From positions 99,896 to 163,895 of the forward strand of contig CADEDA010000007.1 of NCBI GenBank assembly GCA_902825965.1: DNA of 64,000 bases, in the 5' to 3' direction. This document shows, one piece after another, positions 16,848-27,223 of this stretch (the first letter of the stretch is position 1; each line of letters opens with the position of its first letter). Below the pieces are notes generated by a model. That model was given only the letters and a program-made list of their open reading frames with translations, made no database searches and was not told the DNA's origin. The stretch comes from an uncultured Gemmatimonadota bacterium. Lineage in GTDB: Bacteria > Gemmatimonadota > Gemmatimonadetes > Gemmatimonadales > Gemmatimonadaceae. A program made the position numbers and the translations under genes.

Positions 16848-19800
16848 ATGCGCGTCCCGGCATGCCACAGCGCCCTGGCCGCCCGCGTCGGCTTGCTCAC
16901 GGCAGCCCTGAGCGCCGTCTGGCCCGTGCGCGTCGCCGAGGCGCAGTTCGACAGCGTCCGCGTGGACAGTGTGCGGCCGGCACCGGGTGAGCGGCTCGTC
17001 GACATCGATCCGGTCACCCCGGGCATCCAGTTCCGCTGGTGCATCCGCTATACGCCGTTCGGTGGCAGCCAACCCGGCGGCACCACGCGCGTGGACTCCG
17101 CGTCCATCGCGGTGCAGGCGCCGCCGCAGACGCTGCTCTACTTCCGCTCCCGAGGGCAGTTCCCGCAGGTGAACCAGTGCGGAGCGGCCACCGGCGGCTC
17201 GAGCGTCCTCGGCGACACGGCGACCGTCGCGGAGAAGGGCAGCTACGAAGCGAGCATCTCGGCGACGCTCCGGTTCGTCTTCGTACCCAATCCCAACAAC
17301 TCGCCGCCGGTCTTCGCCGGCTCGCGCGGACGTTTCGTCTCGCCGGTGCACGTGTACCCCAGCGCCGCGGTGATCAGCGTCGTCGGGGATTCGGTGCGGA
17401 CCAGCACCCAGGTGCACCAGCTCAGCGTGCAGCACGATCTCGGTCCGGGCCAGGACATCCACACCACACTGCGCGGCAAGCAACGCGTGGGCGGAGTCTT
17501 GTTCAACGCGAGCTCCGGCGACACCACGCGCACGACCGACGCGACGCAGACGGTCGTCTTCGACTCGCCGATCCTCAACGGACCGACGCTCCTGCGGTAC
17601 GACTTCTATACGGACTCCGTCCCCGGCCTCGCCCGCGGACGGGACCGCGCGTTCGTACGGGCCGGCGTCGTGCCGGCGTCCACCGTCATCCAGCAGCCGT
17701 TCCCGGCACCCAACAATCCGTATCCTCCGCGCTTCGACCTCCGCGGGCGCGCCGTCGCCGGCATGTACGTGCGGGTCGCGGCCTGCTCCGGCTGCGACGC
17801 GCTCGGCGACTCCGTGCTCGTCGCCGCCGACAGCTCCTGGGTGATCCCCGCCGTGGGATGGCCCAACGCCGGGGCCAACACACTGTCCATCGTCGGACGG
17901 GACAGCGACGGGTTCACCGACTCCGTGAGCGTCGGCTTCCCGGTCGCGGCGAACCTCGCGCCGACGGTGCAGATCACGTCGCCGGCGGTCGCACCGCCCG
18001 GGCCGGGTCGCGATTCACTGCGCGTGGGGGTCGGGGAGAACCTGAACTTCACGGCGACGGGCAGCGACCTCGACGGCAGCATCGTGAGCTGGAGCTGGGA
18101 CTTCGGCAACCAGACCTCGTCCACGCTGCAGAATCCCGGCCTGCGGAACTACGCCGCACCCGGTCGCTACCTCGTCACCGTCCGCGCCGCCGATGACCTC
18201 GGACTGTTCTCCGTCCGGGACACGCTCATCGTGAACGTGCGCGTGCGACCCGCGGTGCGCATCATCGAACCCGCCGACAACGCGGCGATCGTCCAACGGG
18301 CGGACGTCGCGGGGCGCGCCACGCCGGGCGCGACCGTGACCCTCACCGCCTGCTTCGGGTGCAGCGCGCAGGGGACCACCCGCGTCGCCGCGGCGGACAG
18401 CACCTGGCGATTCGCCGCCGTGCAGTTTGCCGCCACCGCGCAACTCGCGTCGATCATCACGACCGTGTCCGACACCACCACGCTCGGCAGCGCCGACACG
18501 GCGCGCGTCACGGTGATCGCCAACCAGCCGCCGGTCGTGACGCGCCTCTCGCCCGGGGCCGATTCCGTGCGGATCGCGCAGGGGGACTCGGTGTTCTTCG
18601 CCGTCTCGTCAACGGATCCGGACGGCAGCATCGCCTCGCGGCAGTGGCGGCGTGGCGTGCTCGCCATCGGAGCCGCCGACACGCTGGGCTGGCGCGTCTT
18701 CCCGGACACGGGCAACAACGTGCTGGGCTTCCGCGCGGTCGACAACGTGGGCGACAGCGTCGTCACGCGGTACGTCGTGCGGGTGGTCGCGAACGCGCCG
18801 CCAACGGCGCTCATCACCTCACCTGGCGCGGACACCACCGTGGCGGTCGGGGACGCGGTGCTGTTCCAAGGTGTCGTCAACGATCCGGACGGCGCTGCCG
18901 CGGTGCTCTGGGACTTCGGCGACGGACGCAGCACGCAGTCACCCTCGCCGCTGCCGATCAGCTACGGGACACCGGGCGTCTACACCGTGACCCTCCGAGG
19001 GACCGATGAGTTCGGACGGTTCGATGTCGACACCGTGGTGGTGACCGTGCGTGCGCGTCCGGTGGTGCGCATCATCGCGCCGGCGGGGCAGGCGAGCCTG
19101 CCGCAGCGATTCGACATCACGGGCCGCGCCTCGCCGGGCAGCACCGTGCGCATCGCGCAGTGCACGGCCTGCACGACGCTCGACTCCACGCGCGTCGCCG
19201 CAGCGGACAGCAGCTTCACCTTCGCTGCCGTCGACTGGGCCCAGCCGGGACCGGCGAACACGCTGCGCCTGCGAGTCACCGACGCCTTCGGGTTCACGGA
19301 CTCCGCCAGCGTCACCTTCGCGGTGACGGCGAACCTCGCGCCGGTCGCGACGATCACCGCGCCGGCGGCGGACACCAGCATCCAACTCGGCGGCACGGTA
19401 CGGTTCGTCGGCACGGCGACCGACCAGGACGGGCCCGCGCCCAGTGTACTCTGGGACTTCGGCGACGGACGCAGCGCGACCACGCTCACGCCGCCCAACC
19501 TCACCTACAACAGCGCCGGGACGTTCCTCGTCACGCTGCGCGCCACGGACGCACTCGGGGCGTTCGACGTGGACACGGTGCGCGTCACCGTCGTCGCCCA
19601 AGTGAACCGCAGGCCCGCGGTCACCATCACACAACCGGCGACCAACCCCGCGATCGCCGTAGGCGACAGCATCACCTTCACCGCGACCGCCACCGACCCT
19701 GACGGCGACCCATTGCGTGTCCGCTGGACGTTCGCACCCGGCGACACGGTCATCGGGGCCTCGGTCCCCAACCGCCGATTCCCGGTGGGCGGTGCGTTCA

Positions 19801-20075
19801 CGGTGATCGTGCGCGCCACCGACCCGGCGGGGTTGTTCGCCGAGGACAGCGTCACCGTCACTGTCGGCGGCCGCGGGGTGAATGTGGATGTCACCAGTCC
19901 GGGCAGCGCCACCCGGGTGGATGGTCACGACGTCGTCTTCGTGCTCCGCGCCATGACCACGCAGGACCTGCGCGCGGACGTCAACGGCGACGGGCGCGTT
20001 GACCGTGCCGACCTCGCGGCCGTGCGCGCCGCGTTCGGAACCACGGTGCCCGCCGCCGTGAGGAGGCAACCATGA
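16848..20075 (+). CDS. Secreted PKD-domain protein with C-terminal dockerin-like repeat
   Basis: ATG at 16848, one base after the barrel gene stop; 1,075 residues with a signal peptide (cleavage after VAEAQ). Five PKD-like domains can be seen (starting near residues 367, 560, 650, 830 and 920), several with the diagnostic WDFGDG or WDFGNQ strand. Between them are three copies of another module opening RFDLRGRA, RADVAGRA or RFDITGRA, each with a CxxC pair (C313/C316, C502/C505, C772/C775). At residues 1044-1064 lies DVNGDGRVDRADLAAVRAAFG, matching the calcium-binding loop-helix of a type I dockerin repeat. Only one copy is present where classical dockerins have two. The next gene is cohesin-like. 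Confidence 0.85.
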   Translation: MRVPACHSALAARVGLLTAALSAVWPVRVAEAQFDSVRVDSVRPAPGERLVDIDPVTPGIQFRWCIRYTPFGGSQPGGTTRVDSASIAVQAPPQTLLYFRSRGQFPQVNQCGAATGGSSVLGDTATVAEKGSYEASISATLRFVFVPNPNNSPPVFAGSRGRFVSPVHVYPSAAVISVVGDSVRTSTQVHQLSVQHDLGPGQDIHTTLRGKQRVGGVLFNASSGDTTRTTDATQTVVFDSPILNGPTLLRYDFYTDSVPGLARGRDRAFVRAGVVPASTVIQQPFPAPNNPYPPRFDLRGRAVAGMYVRVAACSGCDALGDSVLVAADSSWVIPAVGWPNAGANTLSIVGRDSDGFTDSVSVGFPVAANLAPTVQITSPAVAPPGPGRDSLRVGVGENLNFTATGSDLDGSIVSWSWDFGNQTSSTLQNPGLRNYAAPGRYLVTVRAADDLGLFSVRDTLIVNVRVRPAVRIIEPADNAAIVQRADVAGRATPGATVTLTACFGCSAQGTTRVAAADSTWRFAAVQFAATAQLASIITTVSDTTTLGSADTARVTVIANQPPVVTRLSPGADSVRIAQGDSVFFAVSSTDPDGSIASRQWRRGVLAIGAADTLGWRVFPDTGNNVLGFRAVDNVGDSVVTRYVVRVVANAPPTALITSPGADTTVAVGDAVLFQGVVNDPDGAAAVLWDFGDGRSTQSPSPLPISYGTPGVYTVTLRGTDEFGRFDVDTVVVTVRARPVVRIIAPAGQASLPQRFDITGRASPGSTVRIAQCTACTTLDSTRVAAADSSFTFAAVDWAQPGPANTLRLRVTDAFGFTDSASVTFAVTANLAPVATITAPAADTSIQLGGTVRFVGTATDQDGPAPSVLWDFGDGRSATTLTPPNLTYNSAGTFLVTLRATDALGAFDVDTVRVTVVAQVNRRPAVTITQPATNPAIAVGDSITFTATATDPDGDPLRVRWTFAPGDTVIGASVPNRRFPVGGAFTVIVRATDPAGLFAEDSVTVTVGGRGVNVDVTSPGSATRVDGHDVVFVLRAMTTQDLRADVNGDGRVDRADLAAVRAAFGTTVPAAVRRQP

Positions 20076-20686
20076 ATCCGCCGTTCCGTCCGCTCCGGCA
20101 TTGCGGCGCCACCCGGCTGCCGCGTGGGTTCGCGTGTATGCTCGCCCTCGGCACGGCGCTCGTCGCATCCTGCGTGGAAGGGCCGTTCGAGCCGTTCGAT
20201 CCGTCGCGGGATGATCGGGCCTTCCGATTCCTCGCCGGTGCCGCGGACGGGGTGCCACTCACCGCGCTGACACCCGGGGCCGTCCTCGGCGACAGCGCGC
20301 TCGACGTCGACCTGCGGCTGCGGGACGCGCCTCGCCTGGCTGCGCTCGCGTTCGAGCTCGTGCTCGACGCGTCCACCGTCACACTCGATACGCTGCGCGG
20401 TGGCACGTTCTTCGTACCGGCCGAGCGGGTCACGGTGCTCGAGTTCGCCAATGTGGGTGCCAACCGCTGGGTCGGTGTCGTCGCACTCGACTCGTTGGTG
20501 CCCGGCGTCGGTGGCAGCGGCGTACTCGGCACCGTGCGCCTCCGCCGGACGTCCGCCGTCGCGTTCGAGACCACGATGCGGTTCGACACCGTCACCACCC
20601 GCGCCTACGGGCCCGACGGCACGCCGCTGGCGATGCGGTTCGCCGCGGGCCGTGTGCGCCACAACCCGCGCGCGCCGACGCCCTGA
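20072..20686 (+). CDS. Cohesin-like lipoprotein
   Basis: ATG at 20072 overlaps the PKD gene stop (ATGA), with AGGAGG at 20061-20066 as ribosome binding site. The 204-residue product has a lipobox LVASC with the modified cysteine at residue 34, so it is probably membrane anchored. Residues about 65-200 look like a cohesin or carbohydrate-binding-like jelly roll: alternating strands including LAALAFELVLDASTVTL, then a GSGVLGTVRLRRT strand, both in the places where cohesins carry them. It ends the cluster. Cohesins bind dockerins, and the upstream neighbour carries a dockerin-like loop, so binding between them is a natural but untested inference. Confidence 0.75.
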   Translation: MNPPFRPLRHCGATRLPRGFACMLALGTALVASCVEGPFEPFDPSRDDRAFRFLAGAADGVPLTALTPGAVLGDSALDVDLRLRDAPRLAALAFELVLDASTVTLDTLRGGTFFVPAERVTVLEFANVGANRWVGVVALDSLVPGVGGSGVLGTVRLRRTSAVAFETTMRFDTVTTRAYGPDGTPLAMRFAAGRVRHNPRAPTP

Positions 20687-20785
20687 CATAGCGCGCGGCC
20701 GCTGTACGCGTCTGGATCGCGCGCTTCCGGACCGCACCGGAATCCACGGGCACCACCTGCTGCGGCAGAGCGCGCATGCTGGGCC

Positions 20786-23026
20786 ATGCCACTCCTGCTC
20801 GCGGCGGCGCTCGCATGGATCGCCGGAAGCCTCGTAGGCCTCGGCCTCGGCGGCTCGCCGGTCGTGACCCTCGGGGCGACCCTGCTGGTCGTGGCGCTGC
20901 TGCTGCGCGGCAAGAGCACGGCGGCGGCGTTGCTCCTGCTCGCGCTGGCGGCGGTCGAGTTGGGTGCCGAGTTGCGGCGGACCGACGAGCGCTGCCACGC
21001 GCGCGCCATCCGGGCCTCCGTGTGGGAGGCGACGCTCGATGCGTCGGCATCGCCTGGTGCGTTCGTGCGCGCGCAGCTGCACGAGGCGGACGGCGCGCCG
21101 TGCGCGCTGCCCATCGCGCTGGCGGTGCGCAGCGGTACGGCCGGCAGTGGGGCACGCATCCGGATCGAGCGCGCCGAACCGGCCGGCAGCGACCGTGGCT
21201 TGCTGTTGCGCGAGGCACGGATCTCCCTGCGCCGCGCCCCTGGACCGCTCGCGCGATGGCGTGACCGGGTCGCCGCGTCGCTCGATCGCACCTTCGGACC
21301 GGACGCGCCGATGGTGCGCGCGCTGCTCATCGCCGACACGCGCGGACTCTCGCCAGAACTCCGGGAGCGCTATGCGGATGCGGGTCTGGTCCACATGCTC
21401 TCCATCTCCGGCCTGCACGTGGCCATCGTCGGCGGGGCACTGCTCCTGCTGCTGCAGGCGCTGCGGCTCTCCCTGCGCCACGCGAGTATGGGGGCCGTGT
21501 GTGCGACCGTGTTGTACGTGGTCGCCATCGGGGCACCGGCGCCGGCCGTGCGCAGCGTCACGTTGTTCGCGGCCACCTCGCTCACGCGCGTGCTCCAACG
21601 ACCGGTCTCGCCGTGGGCGACCTTCGCGCTGGGGGCGCTCATGCCGCTCGTCGAACCGCGCACGGTGCTCGACCTCGGCTACCAGCTCTCGGTGAGCGGC
21701 TATGCCGCGATCGTGGTTGCGGGCCGCCTCGGGCGCCGCCTGCCGGAATCCTGGCGCGGGTGGCGGCGCACGCTGGCGCGCGAGCTCGTGGCCGGCGTGC
21801 TCACCACCGTGGTGACGGCGCCGCTCGTGGCCTGGCACTTCGGCCGGCTCAGCCTCATCGCCCCGCTCAGCAACCTCGCCGCCGGGCCGGTCATCGCACT
21901 GCTGCAACCGACGCTGTTCCTCGCCATGCTGACCCCCGAAGGCCCGGCCGCGCGGTTCGTGGCGGATGCCGCACAGCCGCTGCTGCGGGGCATGGACGCC
22001 GTCGCGGCCGCCGCCGCCTCGACACCAGGCGCCGCGCTGGTCGTCACACCGAGCGCATGGGCGGCGGGGCTGTCGGCCGTCGCCGTCACGGCGTTGCTGG
22101 TGGCCGGCTGGGTGCGGCACTTCGGCCGACCGGTCATGCTGGCGATGGGCTGCCTCGCGCTGCTCGTGTGGCGCCCGGATCAGCCGCTGCTCCGCACGCG
22201 TGCGGCTGGTCTGGAGCTGCACATGATCGATGTGGGGCAGGGCGACGCGATCGCGCTCCGCACACCGCGCGGCCGCTGGATCCTGGTGGATGCGGGGCGT
22301 GCCTGGACTTCGGGCGACGCCGGTCGCTCAACCGTGATCCCGTACTTGCGACGTCGCGGTGGAGCGCTCGCGCTCTTCGTGCTCACGCATCCGCACGCCG
22401 ACCACATCGGTGGGGCGAGCAGCGTCGTCCGCGCACTCCGCCCCGAGCGCTTGCGTGATGCGGCGTTCGTCGAGGGCAGTGCCATCTACCTCGAGATGCT
22501 CCGCACGTCCCGCGAGGTGGGGACCGATTGGCAGCGGGTCCGGCCCGGCGAGTCGATGGACATCGACGGCGTGCTGGTGGACTTCCTTGCGCCCGACTCC
22601 GCGTGGACCACGGCACTCCGGGATCCCAACGAGGCGAGCACCGTGATGCGTGTGCGCTACGGCGCGACGCGATTCCTGTTGACGGGGGACGCCGAGGCGC
22701 GCGAGGAAGCCTGGCTGCTTGAACGCGACGCCGAGGCGTTGCGCGCGGACGTGCTCAAGGTTGCGCACCACGGCTCGTCCACCAGCAGCACGCCGGAGTT
22801 CCTGCACGCCGTCGCACCGCGCCTCGCGCTGGTCTCGGTGGCGGCGGGCAACACCTACCGGCATCCGAGCCGCGAGGTGATGCAGCGACTGGTGGACGGC
22901 GGGGCGACGGTGCTCCGGACGGACCAGCTCGGGTCGGTCGTGGTGCGCTCGGACGGACGTTCTATGGAAGTCGAGGCCGCCGGCCTGCGATGGCCGGTGG
23001 CACGGGCATTGCCCGGGTTGCGTTGA
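20786..23026 (+). CDS. comEC: ComEC/Rec2-family DNA uptake channel protein
   Basis: 746 residues with the full ComEC layout: N-terminal membrane segments and a soluble OB-like domain (residues about 1-160), the multi-spanning competence domain with the SISGLHVAIVGG segment near residue 205, and a C-terminal metallo-beta-lactamase-like domain from about 475 with VGQGDAI and the metal motif THPHADHIGG near 533. ComEC forms the inner-membrane channel for single-stranded DNA in natural transformation; the C-terminal domain is thought to degrade the non-transported strand. ATG at 20786. It stands alone: a 99-base gap separates it from the surface cluster and 51 bases from fbp; no other competence gene is in the window. 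Confidence 0.93.
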   Translation: MPLLLAAALAWIAGSLVGLGLGGSPVVTLGATLLVVALLLRGKSTAAALLLLALAAVELGAELRRTDERCHARAIRASVWEATLDASASPGAFVRAQLHEADGAPCALPIALAVRSGTAGSGARIRIERAEPAGSDRGLLLREARISLRRAPGPLARWRDRVAASLDRTFGPDAPMVRALLIADTRGLSPELRERYADAGLVHMLSISGLHVAIVGGALLLLLQALRLSLRHASMGAVCATVLYVVAIGAPAPAVRSVTLFAATSLTRVLQRPVSPWATFALGALMPLVEPRTVLDLGYQLSVSGYAAIVVAGRLGRRLPESWRGWRRTLARELVAGVLTTVVTAPLVAWHFGRLSLIAPLSNLAAGPVIALLQPTLFLAMLTPEGPAARFVADAAQPLLRGMDAVAAAAASTPGAALVVTPSAWAAGLSAVAVTALLVAGWVRHFGRPVMLAMGCLALLVWRPDQPLLRTRAAGLELHMIDVGQGDAIALRTPRGRWILVDAGRAWTSGDAGRSTVIPYLRRRGGALALFVLTHPHADHIGGASSVVRALRPERLRDAAFVEGSAIYLEMLRTSREVGTDWQRVRPGESMDIDGVLVDFLAPDSAWTTALRDPNEASTVMRVRYGATRFLLTGDAEAREEAWLLERDAEALRADVLKVAHHGSSTSSTPEFLHAVAPRLALVSVAAGNTYRHPSREVMQRLVDGGATVLRTDQLGSVVVRSDGRSMEVEAAGLRWPVARALPGLR

Positions 23027-23077
23027 TTCGGCCACCTTTCCCGGGTTGCCGTTCCCCCGACTGCCCTTGGAGCCCCC

Positions 23078-24088
23078 GTGGTCAAGAATACCGCCACGTC
23101 CGTCGTCACCATCGAGCGCTACATCATCGAGCAGGAGCGCCTGTACCCGGAAGCCACCGGCGAGCTCTCCGGTATCCTGTACGACCTCGCGCTGGCCTCC
23201 AAGATGATCGCCAACAAGGTCCGTCTGGCGGGCCTGGCCGACATCCTCGGGGCCCAGGGCACCGACAACGTCCAGGGCGAGGCACAGCAGAAGCTCGACG
23301 TCATCTCCAACGACATCATCAAGAAGGCGGTCGACCACGGCGGCCGGCTCTGCGCGATGGCCTCGGAGGAAGAGGACGACATGATCCTCATCCCCGACCA
23401 CTTCAAGCGCGGCAAGTACTGCCTGCTGTTCGATCCGCTCGACGGGTCGTCCAACATCGACGTCAATGTGCCCGTCGGCACCATCTTCTCGGTGCTCAAG
23501 AAGACCTCGCCCGGCGTCGAGGCGCAGCTCAGTGACCTGCTCCAGCCCGGATACAAGCAGGTCGCGGCCGGGTACGTGATCTATGGATCGAGCACGATGC
23601 TCGTCTACACGACGGGGCAGGGAGTCCACGGCTTCACGCTCGACCCCTCGATCGGCGAGTTCCTGCTCTCGCACCCGGACATGCGGATCCCCGCCAGCGG
23701 GCGGTACCTCTCGGTGAACGAGGCCTACGAGCAGCACTGGACCGAACCGGTGCGGGCGCTCATCCGCCGCTACCGCGGCATGGACGGCAAGCGGGCGGCG
23801 ATGAACGGGCGCTACATCGGTTCGCTCGTCGCGGACTTCCACCGCAACCTGCTCGGCGGCGGACTCTTCGCGTATCCCGCCAACACCAAGAGCCCCAAGG
23901 GCAAGCTGCGGCTCCTGTACGAGTGCAATCCGCTGGCGTTCATCTGCGAGCAGGCCGGCGGTGCGGCCATCGACGGCACGCAGCGGATCCTCGACATCCA
24001 ACCGACCGAGCTGCATCAGCGCTCGCCGTACTTCATCGGATCGAAGAACGATGTGGACATCGCCGTGGAGATGCTCCGTGCGCCCTGA
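23078..24088 (+). CDS. fbp: Class I fructose-1,6-bisphosphatase
   Basis: 336 residues from a GTG at 23078. It hydrolyses fructose 1,6-bisphosphate to fructose 6-phosphate in gluconeogenesis or the pentose phosphate cycle. The metal and substrate site DPLDGSSNID sits at residues 119-128, with an upstream SEEEDD acidic stretch at 96-101 and the later ECNPLAFICEQAGGAA segment typical of class I enzymes. Length is normal for the family. It is the only gluconeogenic gene here and precedes the mutase gene by 54 bases, so the two may share a transcript. Confidence 0.96.
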   Translation: MVKNTATSVVTIERYIIEQERLYPEATGELSGILYDLALASKMIANKVRLAGLADILGAQGTDNVQGEAQQKLDVISNDIIKKAVDHGGRLCAMASEEEDDMILIPDHFKRGKYCLLFDPLDGSSNIDVNVPVGTIFSVLKKTSPGVEAQLSDLLQPGYKQVAAGYVIYGSSTMLVYTTGQGVHGFTLDPSIGEFLLSHPDMRIPASGRYLSVNEAYEQHWTEPVRALIRRYRGMDGKRAAMNGRYIGSLVADFHRNLLGGGLFAYPANTKSPKGKLRLLYECNPLAFICEQAGGAAIDGTQRILDIQPTELHQRSPYFIGSKNDVDIAVEMLRAP

Positions 24089-24142
24089 CCGCGCGAGCGA
24101 CACCGTCCCGCCCGTGACGCGCCCGTCCGCCGCGCGCCAGCG

Positions 24143-25750
<1,608 letters not shown>

Positions 25751-25777
25751 CGCGCGGGCGTCGTGTAGATTCCGGCT

Positions 25778-26836
25778 GTGTACGCCACCTGCATCCACTG
25801 TCACGGTGCGCTCGGCCGCAACGAAGCGCTCGAGCACTTCCCGGTCGGTCGGCGCGTCGCCTTCGACGCCGACAAGGGACGGCTCTGGGTGGTCTGCCCC
25901 CACTGTGGGCAGTGGAACCTCTCGCCGATCGAGGAGCGCTGGGAGGCGATCGAGCAAGCGGAGCAGCGGTACCGCGACACCGCCAAGCGCGTCGCCACCG
26001 ACCAGATCGGCCTCGCGCGACTGCCCGATGGCGCAGAGCTGATCCGCATCGGGCGACCGGTGCTGCCGGAGTACGCGGCCTGGCGCTACGGGCCGCGCTT
26101 CCGGTCGCGCTTCGCGCGCCACGCCCTCTTCGCGGGCGGTGTGATCTCCTTCGGCGCGGGGGTCATCGTGCTCGGCCCCGTGCTCGGCGTGGCGGCCACG
26201 GGCGGGTGGATGCTGCCGGTCAACGGTTACCAACTGCTGCGCCTCTACGTGGATTCGCATCGCCTGCGCGCGACGTTCCCGCACGCCGGACACCGCGTCG
26301 CCGTGACCAAGTCGCAGCTGTCGAAGGCCAGGCTGGTGGCGCTGCCAGAGGATCCGGACGGTTGGGGCGTGCGCATCGAAGCGCGTCGGACGGATCTCGA
26401 TGCGGGACGTTTCGTGCGCACTGCCGACGCGTCGGCCGAACACGTGCTCCTCACCGGGGTCGAGGCCCGGGCAGCCGCTGCCGCGGCGCTTCCGGTGGCG
26501 AACGAACGCGGCGGCAGCGCCAGAACTGTGGAGCACGCCGTGTCACTGCTCGAATCCCGCCTGCAAGGCTCCGACCACTTCCGCGACGTGGCACAGCGAT
26601 TCGAGGCGCTCCAGCAACCAGGCCCGCGTGAGGGTCTCTCGGCGCTGCCGCCGGAGGTCCGGCTGGCACTGGAGATGGCGGCCCACGAGCAGGCGGAGCG
26701 CCGCGCGATGGAGGGCGAACTCGCCGCCCTGGCGGACGCCTGGAAGCACGCCGAGGAGATCGCGGCCATCGCGGACGACCTGACGCTGCCGCAGCAGCTG
26801 CTCGCGCGCCTTGAACGACTCGGACGGAAGGCGTAA
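25778..26836 (+). CDS. Zinc-ribbon membrane protein of unknown function
   Basis: 352 residues from a GTG at 25778, 27 bases after the mutase gene. The N-terminus has a four-cysteine zinc ribbon (CIHC at residues 5-8 and CPHC near 45-48). Residues about 110-155 are hydrophobic, with one or two membrane segments (GVISFGAGVIVLGPVLGVAA). The C-terminal 130 residues are acidic, Ala/Glu/Leu-rich and probably coiled coil. I do not recognise it beyond this. It may be co-transcribed with the mutase upstream, but the neighbourhood does not suggest a function. Confidence 0.75.
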   Translation: MYATCIHCHGALGRNEALEHFPVGRRVAFDADKGRLWVVCPHCGQWNLSPIEERWEAIEQAEQRYRDTAKRVATDQIGLARLPDGAELIRIGRPVLPEYAAWRYGPRFRSRFARHALFAGGVISFGAGVIVLGPVLGVAATGGWMLPVNGYQLLRLYVDSHRLRATFPHAGHRVAVTKSQLSKARLVALPEDPDGWGVRIEARRTDLDAGRFVRTADASAEHVLLTGVEARAAAAAALPVANERGGSARTVEHAVSLLESRLQGSDHFRDVAQRFEALQQPGPREGLSALPPEVRLALEMAAHEQAERRAMEGELAALADAWKHAEEIAAIADDLTLPQQLLARLERLGRKA

Positions 26837-26863
26837 GTTTATCAGGTTGCACCATTTACGCCT
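26829..26863. other. 8-bp inverted repeat between two zinc-ribbon genes
   Basis: AGGCGTAA at 26829-26836 and TTACGCCT at 26856-26863 are perfect complements 19 bases apart. The left arm contains the TAA stop of the upstream gene and the right arm ends ten bases before the fmdB-like start. The loop is unusually AT-rich for this genome. It could be an operator, a weak terminator or a leader hairpin; there is no T-run after it. Confidence 0.4.
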
Positions 26864-26872
26864 GACCTGCCG

Positions 26873-27223
26873 ATGCCGACCTACGAGTATCGTTGCCCTG
26901 CGGGGCACGAGTTCGAGAAGTTCGTTCAGAAGATCAGCGACGCGCAGTCCGAGCTGCCCTGTCCGCAGTGCGGCGTGAGCGCCGGCCGCCGCATGTCGGC
27001 GGGTGGCGGCCTGCTGTTCAAGGGCTCGGGGTTCTACATCACCGACTATGGCAAGGACGGCAAGAAGGATCAGCGTCCCGCAGCCAAGTCCGACGCCGGC
27101 GCCACAGCGAGCAGCGGCGCGTCCGGCACTTCCGCCGCCACGCCTGCGCCGGCGGCGCCGGCGAGCCCTGCGCCGAGCGCGGCCGCACCCAGCACGACAC
27201 CGAAGTCCGGTCCGGCGACGTGA
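26873..27223 (+). CDS. FmdB-family zinc-ribbon protein
   Basis: 116 residues. The first 60 match the FmdB/CxxC zinc-ribbon family: MPTYEYRCPAGHEFE, a CPQCG pair, then a GGGLLFKGSGFYITDY segment. The last 50 residues are Ala/Pro/Ser-rich low-complexity sequence, common in longer members. Members are presumed regulatory or metal-binding; no reaction is known. Its stop overlaps the argS GTG start (GTGA at 27220-27223), so the two genes are translationally coupled. Confidence 0.9.
   Translation: MPTYEYRCPAGHEFEKFVQKISDAQSELPCPQCGVSAGRRMSAGGGLLFKGSGFYITDYGKDGKKDQRPAAKSDAGATASSGASGTSAATPAPAAPASPAPSAAAPSTTPKSGPAT

Noticed and set aside
20687..20785. Small gene or terminator in the gap before comEC
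   Set aside because: Only a short TTCCGG/CCGGAA hairpin without T-run; no credible frame.
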